A stretch of 8,958 nucleotides of DNA. Origin: Bacteroidota bacterium. Lineage in GTDB: Bacteria > Bacteroidota > Bacteroidia > NS11-12g > UBA955. A program made the translations under genes and the position numbers. Every line of letters starts with the position of its first letter. Position 1 is the stretch's first letter. The DNA lies in contig VMCP01000196.1 in the NCBI GenBank assembly GCA_008081305.1, positions 1-8,958 of the forward strand, read 5' to 3'. Below, in pieces: positions 1-6,510 of this stretch. Below the pieces are notes generated by a model, which was not told where the DNA came from, did no database searches, and saw nothing but the letters and a program-made list of their open reading frames with translations.

Positions 1-2167
1 GCAATTCCCCAGCATAGGTTGGTCTGCTCATCCCCTTTTCCGCATACAATGCATCTATTTTATCAGAGACTTCCTTTTCCAAGCCATTCTTTTTGATGTA
101 TAGCTCACATTGTTGATCGATCGCAGCATTCATGAAATACCCTAGCAACATGGGCGCTGGCCCATTGATGGTCATAGAAACAGACGTCTTTGGATCTGCT
201 AGATTAAATCCACTGTAAAGTTTCTTTGCGTCATCTAAACAACAAATACTCACTCCAGAATTACCAATTTTCCCATAGATGTCCGGGCGAGTATCGGGGT
301 TTCTACCATACAATGTGACAGAGTCAAATGCCGTACTCAATCGCTTCGCAGGCATATCCATACTCACATAATGAAAACGGCGATTGGTCCTTTCGGGGCT
401 ACCTTCTCCCGCGAACATTCTCGTTGGATCTTCCCCTTCTCTTTTAAAAGGATATATCCCTGCGGTGTAAGGAAACTGACCCGGGAAATTCTCTTGCCAA
501 CGCCATTGGAGCACATCACCCCAAGCTTCATAACGAGGCGAAACTACTTTCGGGATATCCGAATGGCTTAAACTTTTGGTATGCGTTTGAATGTTGATTT
601 CCTTATCGCGAACCTTGAATGAATAAACATCGTTCTTGTAACGCTGCTGTTCTTCCGACCACGACTCAATTAACTTACGACTTTCGGGTAGTAATTGCTC
701 ATTGAGCGCTTCGTAGGTCGCTTGCAGGGAACTCAATAACTCCTCAGAACCTTCGGTTTCTTTGAGATGTTGCATGGTTTCATGCAAACTATACAATCGT
801 TGAGCTATTCTTCTTTGCTTTCTTCCTGTTTCATCGTAGCTGCGATTACTTTCTGAAATTTCTGAAAGATATCGATTCCTTGATGGTGGAATCACAAATA
901 TCTTCTCGCTGAGTTCATCACCAGATGCCCAATCGCTATTAAACGCACTATTCGTTTTAGCGTCTAATGTATCCATGATGCAACGGTATAGGCTGTTCAT
1001 CCCTGGATCGTTAAACTGAGAAGCAATGGTTCCAAAAACAGGCATTTGATCCACATCGGTTTCGAATAGTTTATGGTTTCGTTGATATTGCTTTCTCACA
1101 TCTCTCAACGCATCCATCGCACCGCGTTTATCAAACTTATTCAAGGCCACGATGTCGGCGTAATCCAACATGTCGATTTTCTCTAACTGAGTAGCTGCAC
1201 CATATTCTGGTGTCATCACATATAAGCTTGCGTCGCAATGTTCTGTGATTTGCGTATCGCTCTGACCAATTCCACTGGTCTCCACGATCACTAAATCGTA
1301 ACCCGCTACTTTTAAAATGGCCACCGCATCATCCACGTGTGTGCTCATGGCTAAATTTGCTTGTCTTGTGGCCATCGAGCGCATATACACTCTTTCGTTA
1401 TGAATGGCATTCATACGAATGCGATCTCCCAACAAGGCTCCCCCCGTTTTTCTTTTGGAAGGATCAATGGAAATAATCGCCATTGTTTTACTCGGATTAT
1501 CCAACAAAAAACGCCTAACCAACTCATCAATCAGACTACTTTTCCCTGCACCACCGGTACCTGTAATTCCTAAAACAGGCGTAGGAATCTTTGCTGCTTT
1601 TTCACGAATATCACTCAGTTGATGGGCATGCGCTTCGGGGAAATTCTCAGCGGCAGAAATTAATCGAGCAACGTCTTTATCGTTATTCACACCGATGTGG
1701 CTCACTTCTCCGTTTAGGGTTTGACCAACCGTATAATCGCTTTGTTTTACCAAATCATTGATCATTCCTTGAAGACCGAGTTCGCGGCCGTCGTCTGGAC
1801 TATATATTCTCGTAATACCGTAATCCATTAACTCTTTTATTTCTTCGGGAAGGATCACTCCGCCTCCGCCGCCAAAAATCTTGATATGTCCTGCGCCCTT
1901 TTCCTTTAACAAGTCGTACATGTATTTGAAATACTCGATATGCCCACCTTGATAACTGGTCATAGCGATGGCATTCGCATCTTCTTGAATGGCGGTTTCA
2001 ACCACTTCTTGTACACTTCTATCGTGCCCTAAATGTATCACTTCACAACCCGTAGTTTGAATGATACGACGCATAACATTAATTGCGGCATCGTGTCCAT
2101 CAAATAAACTCGCTGCGGTTACTACGCGTACTTTATGATTGGGGACGTATACTTCTTGTTCGACCAT
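1..2167 (-). CDS. icmF: Fused acyl-CoA mutase IcmF (isobutyryl-CoA mutase with built-in GTPase chaperone), C-terminus cut by window edge
   Basis: This gene encodes a cytoplasmic adenosylcobalamin-dependent carbon-skeleton mutase. IcmF enzymes interconvert isobutyryl-CoA and n-butyryl-CoA, and some also act on isovaleryl/pivalyl-CoA. About 722 residues are visible, and the family usually has about 1,050-1,150. Residues 13-135 form the B12-binding domain, with DGH at 23-25 (His25 as lower cobalt ligand), Ser71 in TSYQGG, and the glycine run 99-103. The MeaB/ArgK-like G domain follows, with Walker A GTGGAGKS at 203-210, ETSGIGQ at 296-302 and the guanine-specificity motif NKFD at 343-346. The mutase domain begins near residue 500 and includes FPYTAGIYPFKREGEDPTR at 565-583, the IcmF form rather than the methylmalonyl-CoA mutase form. 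The ATG at 2165-2167 lies just ahead of the B12 domain, so the start is secure. The frame is still open at base 1, so the gene is cut by the window and is not broken. The domain order B12, GTPase, mutase separates it from MutB and from stand-alone MeaB. Confidence 0.95.
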   Translation of the reverse strand, partial: MVEQEVYVPNHKVRVVTAASLFDGHDAAINVMRRIIQTTGCEVIHLGHDRSVQEVVETAIQEDANAIAMTSYQGGHIEYFKYMYDLLKEKGAGHIKIFGGGGGVILPEEIKELMDYGITRIYSPDDGRELGLQGMINDLVKQSDYTVGQTLNGEVSHIGVNNDKDVARLISAAENFPEAHAHQLSDIREKAAKIPTPVLGITGTGGAGKSSLIDELVRRFLLDNPSKTMAIISIDPSKRKTGGALLGDRIRMNAIHNERVYMRSMATRQANLAMSTHVDDAVAILKVAGYDLVIVETSGIGQSDTQITEHCDASLYVMTPEYGAATQLEKIDMLDYADIVALNKFDKRGAMDALRDVRKQYQRNHKLFETDVDQMPVFGTIASQFNDPGMNSLYRCIMDTLDAKTNSAFNSDWASGDELSEKIFVIPPSRNRYLSEISESNRSYDETGRKQRRIAQRLYSLHETMQHLKETEGSEELLSSLQATYEALNEQLLPESRKLIESWSEEQQRYKNDVYSFKVRDKEINIQTHTKSLSHSDIPKVVSPRYEAWGDVLQWRWQENFPGQFPYTAGIYPFKREGEDPTRMFAGEGSPERTNRRFHYVSMDMPAKRLSTAFDSVTLYGRNPDTRPDIYGKIGNSGVSICCLDDAKKLYSGFNLADPKTSVSMTINGPAPMLLGYFMNAAIDQQCELYIKKNGLEKEVSDKIDALYAEKGMSRPTYAGEL

Positions 2168-2172
2168 ATCTG

Positions 2173-2180
2173 CAAATTTA
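2173..2180 (-). promoter_or_regulatory. Candidate Bacteroidota -7 element (TAAATTTG) for icmF
   Basis: On the minus strand this reads TAAATTTG, an exact match to the Bacteroidota -7 consensus TAnnTTTG, five bases upstream of the icmF ATG. No TTG was found at the usual -33 spacing. If used, transcription would start almost at the ATG, giving a leaderless or near-leaderless mRNA. In AT-rich DNA such a match may occur by chance. Confidence 0.3.
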
Positions 2181-2284
2181 CAGCAAATACGGGAGTATTA
2201 TAGAAATGATGACGGCGATTCACCAAGAACAGAATCAAGCTTTGGGGGGTATTTGGAAATACGGTGTTGTATTGATTGAAGCCT

Positions 2285-2929
2285 ATGTTCAATTTGAGAA
2301 TTTCATATTTCAATCCACTTCTTTTTATCATCCTTTTCACTTTTTCCAATTGTGGAATGGACACAAACCCTGCACAAGAATGGGAAAGTGCAAAGAAAGA
2401 AGTGATATATAAGGCAGAAAAAGAAACCGAAGAGGCTCAATGGAACATCGATATCGAAAATGAAATTATCTATGTAAAACACCTCGGACTGAGCCCATTA
2501 TTTCTATCCAAAGAAAAATGCACTGTATTCGAGCTTGAGGAGTCTTCTTTATTTGGGATAGCAAAGTCAATAAATATGGAAGAACACAGTTTTGCGGCAC
2601 AAACTTTTCTCGACGAATACAATCGTCACCAGCAGACCACAGAAATACATATTGCTGAAATCAAAACCCAAGTAAAGGATAGCCTAATCAACTACAAAAA
2701 CATATTGAAAATAAAACTCAGCGATGGTCGAATTAATAAAGTCCAATATGACAATTTAATGACCACTGCTGAAGGAACATTTAAAGCAATCATTCGTCAA
2801 GAATTATACAAGTCACATGTTGTGGTGTCCTCCTCGGAAAACTTACGACGTGTTTTGGATGATATCCAACAGGTGCTTGATATAGAAAAATGGGACGAAT
2901 TCCTTAATCGTCTCAAAAAAAGAAAGTGA
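2285..2929 (+). CDS. Lipoprotein of unknown function
   Basis: I do not recognise a family. The 214-residue product starts with a short basic/hydrophobic segment, FNPLLFIILFTFSNC, ending at Cys23, which fits a lipoprotein signal peptide with a non-canonical Asn at -1. After the cysteine the chain is charged and mostly helix-forming. The C-terminal half (about residues 100-214) is rich in Lys, Glu, Gln and Leu and looks like amphipathic helices, with no cysteines or obvious catalytic motif. I chose the ATG at 2285. The in-frame TTG at 2276 would add only three residues, and no strong Shine-Dalgarno sequence supports either. The gene is divergent from icmF, with a 117-base gap, and ends at a hairpin that probably closes its transcript. 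The reading frame is intact and the lipoprotein signal makes it a real gene, probably membrane-anchored on the periplasmic or outer-membrane side. Confidence 0.75.
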   Translation: MFNLRISYFNPLLFIILFTFSNCGMDTNPAQEWESAKKEVIYKAEKETEEAQWNIDIENEIIYVKHLGLSPLFLSKEKCTVFELEESSLFGIAKSINMEEHSFAAQTFLDEYNRHQQTTEIHIAEIKTQVKDSLINYKNILKIKLSDGRINKVQYDNLMTTAEGTFKAIIRQELYKSHVVVSSSENLRRVLDDIQQVLDIEKWDEFLNRLKKRK

Positions 2930-2964
2930 CTATTCATGTAGTTATTTTGGTTTAGTTTGGTTAA

Positions 2965-2994
2965 GAGTTAGGTCCAGGAAACTGGACCTTTCTC
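2965..2994 (+). terminator. Probable transcription terminator hairpin after the 2285 lipoprotein gene
   Basis: AGGTCCAG (2970-2977) and CTGGACCT (2982-2989) form a perfect 8-bp stem closed by a GAAA tetraloop. It extends outward through a 2x2 T/T mismatch to GAG/CTC (2965-2967 with 2992-2994). The hairpin begins 36 bases after the lipoprotein stop codon and ends 31 bases before the GSCFA start. The downstream tract is T-rich but not a clean T run, so termination is likely but not certain; it could instead be a structured 5' leader of the GSCFA transcript. Confidence 0.6.
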
Positions 2995-3024
2995 ATTTAT
3001 AAGAATTAGGACTTAACTTCCCGT

Positions 3025-4011
3025 ATGCAATCAGCGGAAGCCTTAAAGGCATCACTCCATATCGATTTCCCCATAAAAAAGAACCCTATGTTGAATCATA
3101 CCGATTCACTGTTTTTTATCGGATCCTGCTTTAGCCAAGAAATCTCAACAAAACTCCGCAGATTAGGATTAGCATCGTATTGCTCTGAATTTGGCACCTT
3201 ATTTACTCCTCAGTCAATCGAGAAAACCATAAAAGTAATCGCTTCAAAAGCCGACCCATTTATACAGTTATACGAGGGCGTTTATCACGCCATGGATTTT
3301 CCCTATAAGTTTCAGGACACCCAACTAGAAACACTGATTTCCCTCATTGGAGAAGTAGGGAATAAAGATGCCCATAAATTAAGAACGGCCGACCATGTTT
3401 TCATCACACTAGGCACTGCTTGGTATTACACCATAGAAAAACAGTCTGTAGGAAACTGCCACAAGATTCCACAATCTTTATTCAGCAAACAAATTGCGAA
3501 AACAGAAGAGATTAAAGCTTCCCTTCAGTCCATTCTAAGCGAGATTCAACTGATAAATTCTAAGGCAAATGTATATTTCACCATCAGTCCTGTGCGGCAC
3601 CTTCGCGATGGATTAGAAGATAACAACCGCAGCAAATCTGTGCTAAAAGCCGCGCTTTCAGAATTCATTGAAGCTAACCCTAGCGTAGGATATTTCCCCG
3701 CGTTTGAAATTGTTTCCGAGGAACTTAAAGATTATCGTTTTTACAAGGCCGATCTTATGCACCCCAGTGAATTTGCCATTGAATATGTTTTTAGCAGATT
3801 AATTGAAACACTTGGGTCAGAGTCCCTGTTGCGTTTCGCAGATGAAGCTCAAAAACTTCTTCGAAAAATGAGTCATCAGCCAACAACAGAGGTTGAGCAG
3901 ATTGCTTGGAAAGAAAAACTAAACCCGCAAATTTTACAATTTCAGAACAAATGGGGAGCTACTCCTGTTCAGGAAGAAGCTCTTCAAAAATTTCCCCCAC
4001 ACGCCTACTAG
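3025..4011 (+). CDS. GSCFA-domain protein (SGNH-hydrolase-like)
   Basis: This 328-residue protein belongs to the GSCFA family, common in Bacteroidota and Proteobacteria and structurally related to SGNH/GDSL esterases. The substrate is not known. The naming motif appears as FIGSCFSQEI (residues 31-40, GSCF at 33-36). Other family blocks are HVFITLGTAWYY (124-135), TISPVRHLRDGLEDNNRSK (186-204) and the C-terminal DLMHPSE (243-249), whose Asp and His sit where an SGNH catalytic Asp-x-x-His would be. The length is normal for the family. There is no signal peptide, so a cytoplasmic location is likely. The ATG at 3025 places GSCF near residue 33; a later in-frame ATG at residue 22 would leave little before that motif. 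The last 17 codons overlap the 3' end of the convergent lipoprotein gene. Confidence 0.9.
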   Translation: MQSAEALKASLHIDFPIKKNPMLNHTDSLFFIGSCFSQEISTKLRRLGLASYCSEFGTLFTPQSIEKTIKVIASKADPFIQLYEGVYHAMDFPYKFQDTQLETLISLIGEVGNKDAHKLRTADHVFITLGTAWYYTIEKQSVGNCHKIPQSLFSKQIAKTEEIKASLQSILSEIQLINSKANVYFTISPVRHLRDGLEDNNRSKSVLKAALSEFIEANPSVGYFPAFEIVSEELKDYRFYKADLMHPSEFAIEYVFSRLIETLGSESLLRFADEAQKLLRKMSHQPTTEVEQIAWKEKLNPQILQFQNKWGATPVQEEALQKFPPHAY

Positions 4012-4543
4012 TTCTTAGGTAAAGCGGCTCTACTCCTCGAAGTCTATCCGTAACATCAAAGGTGAGCGTTTTACAGGAATCCGTTTTTTGTCGAAGGATT
4101 TGATATTCTTTTTTAAAGGCATCCACTTTCTCATCATAGAACCCGTTTTTCACTTGTTTCTCAATCCCTTTTGTGGCGTAAAAAATATCTTCGGCTTGTA
4201 ACACCGCAGTACGGTACTTTTTACCAATCGCTTTGTACAAGCGGTATACATTATTATACTTATCAAAGGTCATAACATCTTCTTTGCTCAATTGATCACC
4301 AGGGAGGAATTGCGCTTTGATTCTTTGCTTTTCCATGTAGGTTCGGCGCTCTTGAAATTCATCCATTCGAAATGTAAACCGAGAACGTATTTCCTTAACT
4401 CCATTCCAGAGTGAATCTACACTTTGAAGCATCACAACTCGCTTTTCAGATATTGTTGGCCCTGATACACATTGGACAAATAGTATTGAAAACACTATAG
4501 CCAAAGGCGTTATAATTCTAGAAATATTCGGTACTTTGCTCAT
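3959..4543 (-). CDS. Helical lipoprotein of unknown function
   Basis: The 194-residue product is not a family I recognise. Residues 1-25 read as a lipoprotein signal peptide: a basic start, the hydrophobic stretch ITPLAIVFSILFVQ and Cys25, with an unusual Gln at -1. The mature part (about 170 residues) is dense in Lys, Arg, Glu and Gln with regularly spaced hydrophobics, suggesting long helices or coiled coil, and has no metal-binding or catalytic signature. The start is constrained: the next methionine lies beyond the signal peptide. Its 3' end overlaps the convergent GSCFA gene by 53 bases, and its 5' end is 6 bases from the divergent chromate-transporter start. A TAAGTTTG element inside the transporter's first codons could be its promoter. 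Because the signal peptide is coherent, I judge it real despite the crowding. It is probably anchored in a membrane facing the periplasm. Confidence 0.72.
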   Translation of the reverse strand: MSKVPNISRIITPLAIVFSILFVQCVSGPTISEKRVVMLQSVDSLWNGVKEIRSRFTFRMDEFQERRTYMEKQRIKAQFLPGDQLSKEDVMTFDKYNNVYRLYKAIGKKYRTAVLQAEDIFYATKGIEKQVKNGFYDEKVDAFKKEYQILRQKTDSCKTLTFDVTDRLRGVEPLYLRTSRRVGEIFEELLPEQE

Positions 4544-4549
4544 TCTTAG

Positions 4550-5791
4550 ATGCAGTCTTCCACAAACTTACAAAAAGCACGTCGCTTTCGTTTTCTTAGA
4601 GCCGTTTTTTGGCTAGGATTAACGGCATTTGGTGGACCTCAGATGCACCTTCCCTATTTTAAAAGAAGACTGGTTGACAAACTTCGTTTTTTATCCCAAG
4701 AGGAACTCATAGAAATCAATGCTTTTTGCAGCTTGCTTCCTGGACCGAGTACCACTCAAACTATCACTTCAATTGGGCTTAAAATAGGGGGAGTTTTACT
4801 TGCAATTCAAACGCTGATATTATGGGCATTGCCAGGGGCCCTCATCATGGGCGCTCTTGCCTTGAGCCCATCCTTTTTAGGGGCACAGCAACTTGAATTT
4901 CTGGCTACGATGGTTGTGGGTTTTTTGGTGTTTGCCGTTTGGAGCATGTCTAGGTGGTTAAAACCTTCCGTGGTTACTTGGGTGATTTGCATTCTGACTG
5001 GAGCCGTCGGCTTTTTTTGGCGATCTCCATTCTTTTTTCCTATCGGAGTGATCATTGCCGCTATCGCAAGTGCACGGTTTGGAAATTTTGAGACTACTCA
5101 GTCCGTTCGTGTGAACAAAAGCGAAATCAAATGGAAGAACCTAAGCTTGATCTTTCTCATCTTTTTTATTGTCGGAGGCACCGGATTAGGTCTTAGTAAT
5201 TATGCTAAAAACAACAAATGGCTGAAGCCTGTGGTATTTTTTGAAAACACGTATCGGATGGGAGCTATCTCTTTTGGGGGAGGAAATGTATTAGCCGCCA
5301 TGACTGCAGAACAATATGTTCACCACACCAATCGTATGGAAATGAAAGAACTGAATACCGGATTAGGAATGATACAGGCTACTCCTGGCCCTAATTACAA
5401 CCTAGCGGTGTTCACCAATGCGGTTGCCATGAAAAACGCCAAATACCAATTGCCGGGTCAAGTTCTTGGAGCCATCATTGGTTGGATTTCTGTTTTTCTT
5501 CCAGGTTTGCTGTTTGTGCTATTTGCTTATCCCATTTGGGAAAAGCTCCGAAATTGGCGAGTCGTTCAACAAACCATCCCTGGAATATTTGCGGTTTCGG
5601 TAGGATTCATCTTGACCGCTGCCCTGATTTTTGGTTTTGATTTGTGGAATAACCTCCAAGTTTCAAAATTCAATCAGTGGGAAATACATCTAGGTGTGCT
5701 ATTGTTTACTATACTCGCGCTGGCTTCAAAAAAGATTCCCACCCCATTAATCGTGTTAATCACACTGGTAGTCGGTTGGTTTTTTACCTAA
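4550..5791 (+). CDS. chrA: Chromate transporter (CHR/ChrA) family protein, two-domain long form
   Basis: This 413-residue inner-membrane protein belongs to the CHR family, whose characterised members export chromate; many homologues have no known substrate. Both homologous halves are present. The N-terminal half has FGGPQMH (27-33) and LPGPSTTQ (63-70). The C-terminal half has FGGGN (242-246) and ATPGP (277-281). Hydrophobic segments between and after these motifs suggest about 10-12 membrane spans, including one at the extreme C-terminus (about 380-413). Length and motif order are normal for long-chain ChrA. The start at 4550 leaves a 16-residue basic cytoplasmic N-terminus before the first span, as is usual. 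The start codon is 6 bases from that of the divergent lipoprotein gene, so its promoter must lie within that gene's first codons; TACTTTG at 4532-4538 is one base short of the consensus. The secreted-protein gene follows after 29 bases and may be co-transcribed. I see no chromate-resistance neighbours, so chromate as the real substrate is uncertain. Confidence 0.9.
   Translation: MQSSTNLQKARRFRFLRAVFWLGLTAFGGPQMHLPYFKRRLVDKLRFLSQEELIEINAFCSLLPGPSTTQTITSIGLKIGGVLLAIQTLILWALPGALIMGALALSPSFLGAQQLEFLATMVVGFLVFAVWSMSRWLKPSVVTWVICILTGAVGFFWRSPFFFPIGVIIAAIASARFGNFETTQSVRVNKSEIKWKNLSLIFLIFFIVGGTGLGLSNYAKNNKWLKPVVFFENTYRMGAISFGGGNVLAAMTAEQYVHHTNRMEMKELNTGLGMIQATPGPNYNLAVFTNAVAMKNAKYQLPGQVLGAIIGWISVFLPGLLFVLFAYPIWEKLRNWRVVQQTIPGIFAVSVGFILTAALIFGFDLWNNLQVSKFNQWEIHLGVLLFTILALASKKIPTPLIVLITLVVGWFFT
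4563..4570 (-). promoter_or_regulatory. Candidate -7 element (TAAGTTTG) for the 3959-4543 lipoprotein gene
   Basis: On the minus strand this is TAAGTTTG, an exact match to the Bacteroidota TAnnTTTG consensus, 19 bases upstream of the lipoprotein ATG. It would give a leader of roughly 15 bases. It lies within codons 5-7 of the divergent transporter gene, the only place a promoter can be given the 6-base gap. I could not find a well-spaced -33 TTG, so support rests on one box plus position. Confidence 0.4.
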
Positions 5792-5804
5792 GCCTTTTTA
5801 GGTA
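5785..5804 (+). other. Hairpin over the chrA stop codon
   Basis: TACCTAA (5785-5791) pairs with TTAGGTA (5798-5804) around a 6-base GCCTTT loop, giving a 7-bp stem that contains the chrA TAA stop. It could reduce readthrough or act as a weak terminator, but it lacks a T tract after the stem. It shares bases 5803-5804 with the next palindrome, so the full stems of both cannot form together. Confidence 0.4.
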
Positions 5805-5816
5805 TCTTCGAAGATA
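5803..5816. other. Perfect 14-bp palindrome just upstream of the 5821 gene
   Basis: TATCTTCGAAGATA is a perfect dyad ending 4 bases before the ATG at 5821. As DNA it could be a dimeric-regulator site. As RNA it could form a 5-bp stem with a UCGA loop occluding the ribosome-entry region. A chance occurrence is possible. Confidence 0.35.
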
Positions 5817-5820
5817 GAGA

Positions 5821-6504
5821 ATGAGACCCGCAGCTCTTAGAATTTTATTCTGTGTACTCTCCATTTGGAGCATCCAATCGGTTCATGCTCAAGGACCAAA
5901 AAAAAAGAAGAGTTCGTACATTCTATTTACCGGATTGGTACTCACTTCCGATAGCTTGAAGCCCATCCCATATGTAAATATTCGCAGTAACCGACGCGGT
6001 CTCATTGGATATAGCGACCTGAATGGATATTTTGATGTGGTAGTAAAACGCGGCGACACCATTTTCTTTGAGCAAGTTGAAAAAGTCTCATCCTATCATG
6101 TGGTACCAGATACCTTAAAAAGTGACCGTTATCATGTGGTCAAACTTTTGACACAAGACACCTTACATTTATCGGCCATATTTATTAAGGCCATGCCCCT
6201 AAAAACACTGTTCTATCATGAATTTGTGCATGGTGACATCCCCGACGATGCGCTCGAACGCGCGAGGAAAAACCTGGAGAGTGAAGCCATCAAAGAAGAG
6301 CTGCGTTTAAGACCAGCTGATGCACATGCTACACAATCCTTACTGACTCAAAAAAGAGCTCAACAGATGTATTACTATCAGCAAGCTCCACCTCAGAATT
6401 ATCTCAGTCCCGTGGCGTGGATGCAGTTCCTTGAGGCTTGGAAACGCGGGGATTTCAAGAAAAAGAAAAAGCGAAACCCCTATAAGTATCAGAGCCCGTA
6501 TTAG
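5821..6504 (+). CDS. Secreted protein with carboxypeptidase-like regulatory domain
   Basis: The 227-residue product begins with a Sec signal peptide (residues 1-24), with likely cleavage after VHAQ or nearby. A lysine-rich stretch (GPKKKK, 25-30) follows. Residues 35-110 match the carboxypeptidase-regulatory-like fold: a start FTGLVLTSDSLKPIPYVNI, then the turn YSDLNGYFDVVVKRGD (64-79), the part that in this family precedes TonB-dependent receptor plugs or stands alone. The remainder is helical, ending in a tyrosine/proline-rich segment, SPVAWMQFLEAWKRGDFKK (196-214) and a basic tail. I recall similar AWKRGDF-like tails in small Bacteroidota proteins of this type, whose function is unknown. 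The signal suggests a periplasmic or outer-membrane-associated location. There is no catalytic motif and the domain itself is not an enzyme. The 29-base gap after chrA makes co-transcription plausible. A 9-A run at 5898-5906, right after the signal-peptide region, is a possible slippage site. Confidence 0.85.
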   Translation: MRPAALRILFCVLSIWSIQSVHAQGPKKKKSSYILFTGLVLTSDSLKPIPYVNIRSNRRGLIGYSDLNGYFDVVVKRGDTIFFEQVEKVSSYHVVPDTLKSDRYHVVKLLTQDTLHLSAIFIKAMPLKTLFYHEFVHGDIPDDALERARKNLESEAIKEELRLRPADAHATQSLLTQKRAQQMYYYQQAPPQNYLSPVAWMQFLEAWKRGDFKKKKKRNPYKYQSPY

Positions 6505-6510
6505 AGTGTC

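Noticed and set aside
371..571. Small plus-strand open frame inside icmF
   Set aside because: It is antisense to the strongly conserved mutase block (residues 533-599), so it is a shadow of that coding sequence.
1361..1622. Two overlapping plus-strand open frames inside icmF
   Set aside because: They are antisense to the GTPase domain including Walker A, and show no independent start signal.
1..2167. Methylmalonyl-CoA mutase large subunit
   Set aside because: The B12 domain is N-terminal and a GTPase domain is fused between it and the mutase domain, which is the IcmF arrangement.
2276..2284. TTG start for the 2285 lipoprotein gene
   Set aside because: It adds only three residues ahead of an ATG and there is no ribosome-binding evidence in its favour.
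2122..2412. Overlapping open frames on both strands across the icmF/lipoprotein junction
   Set aside because: They overlap the secure icmF start and the lipoprotein signal peptide and lack any domain-like composition; the icmF and lipoprotein frames explain this DNA better.
4807..5055. Minus-strand open frame inside chrA
   Set aside because: Antisense to conserved transmembrane coding sequence; composition matches a shadow frame.
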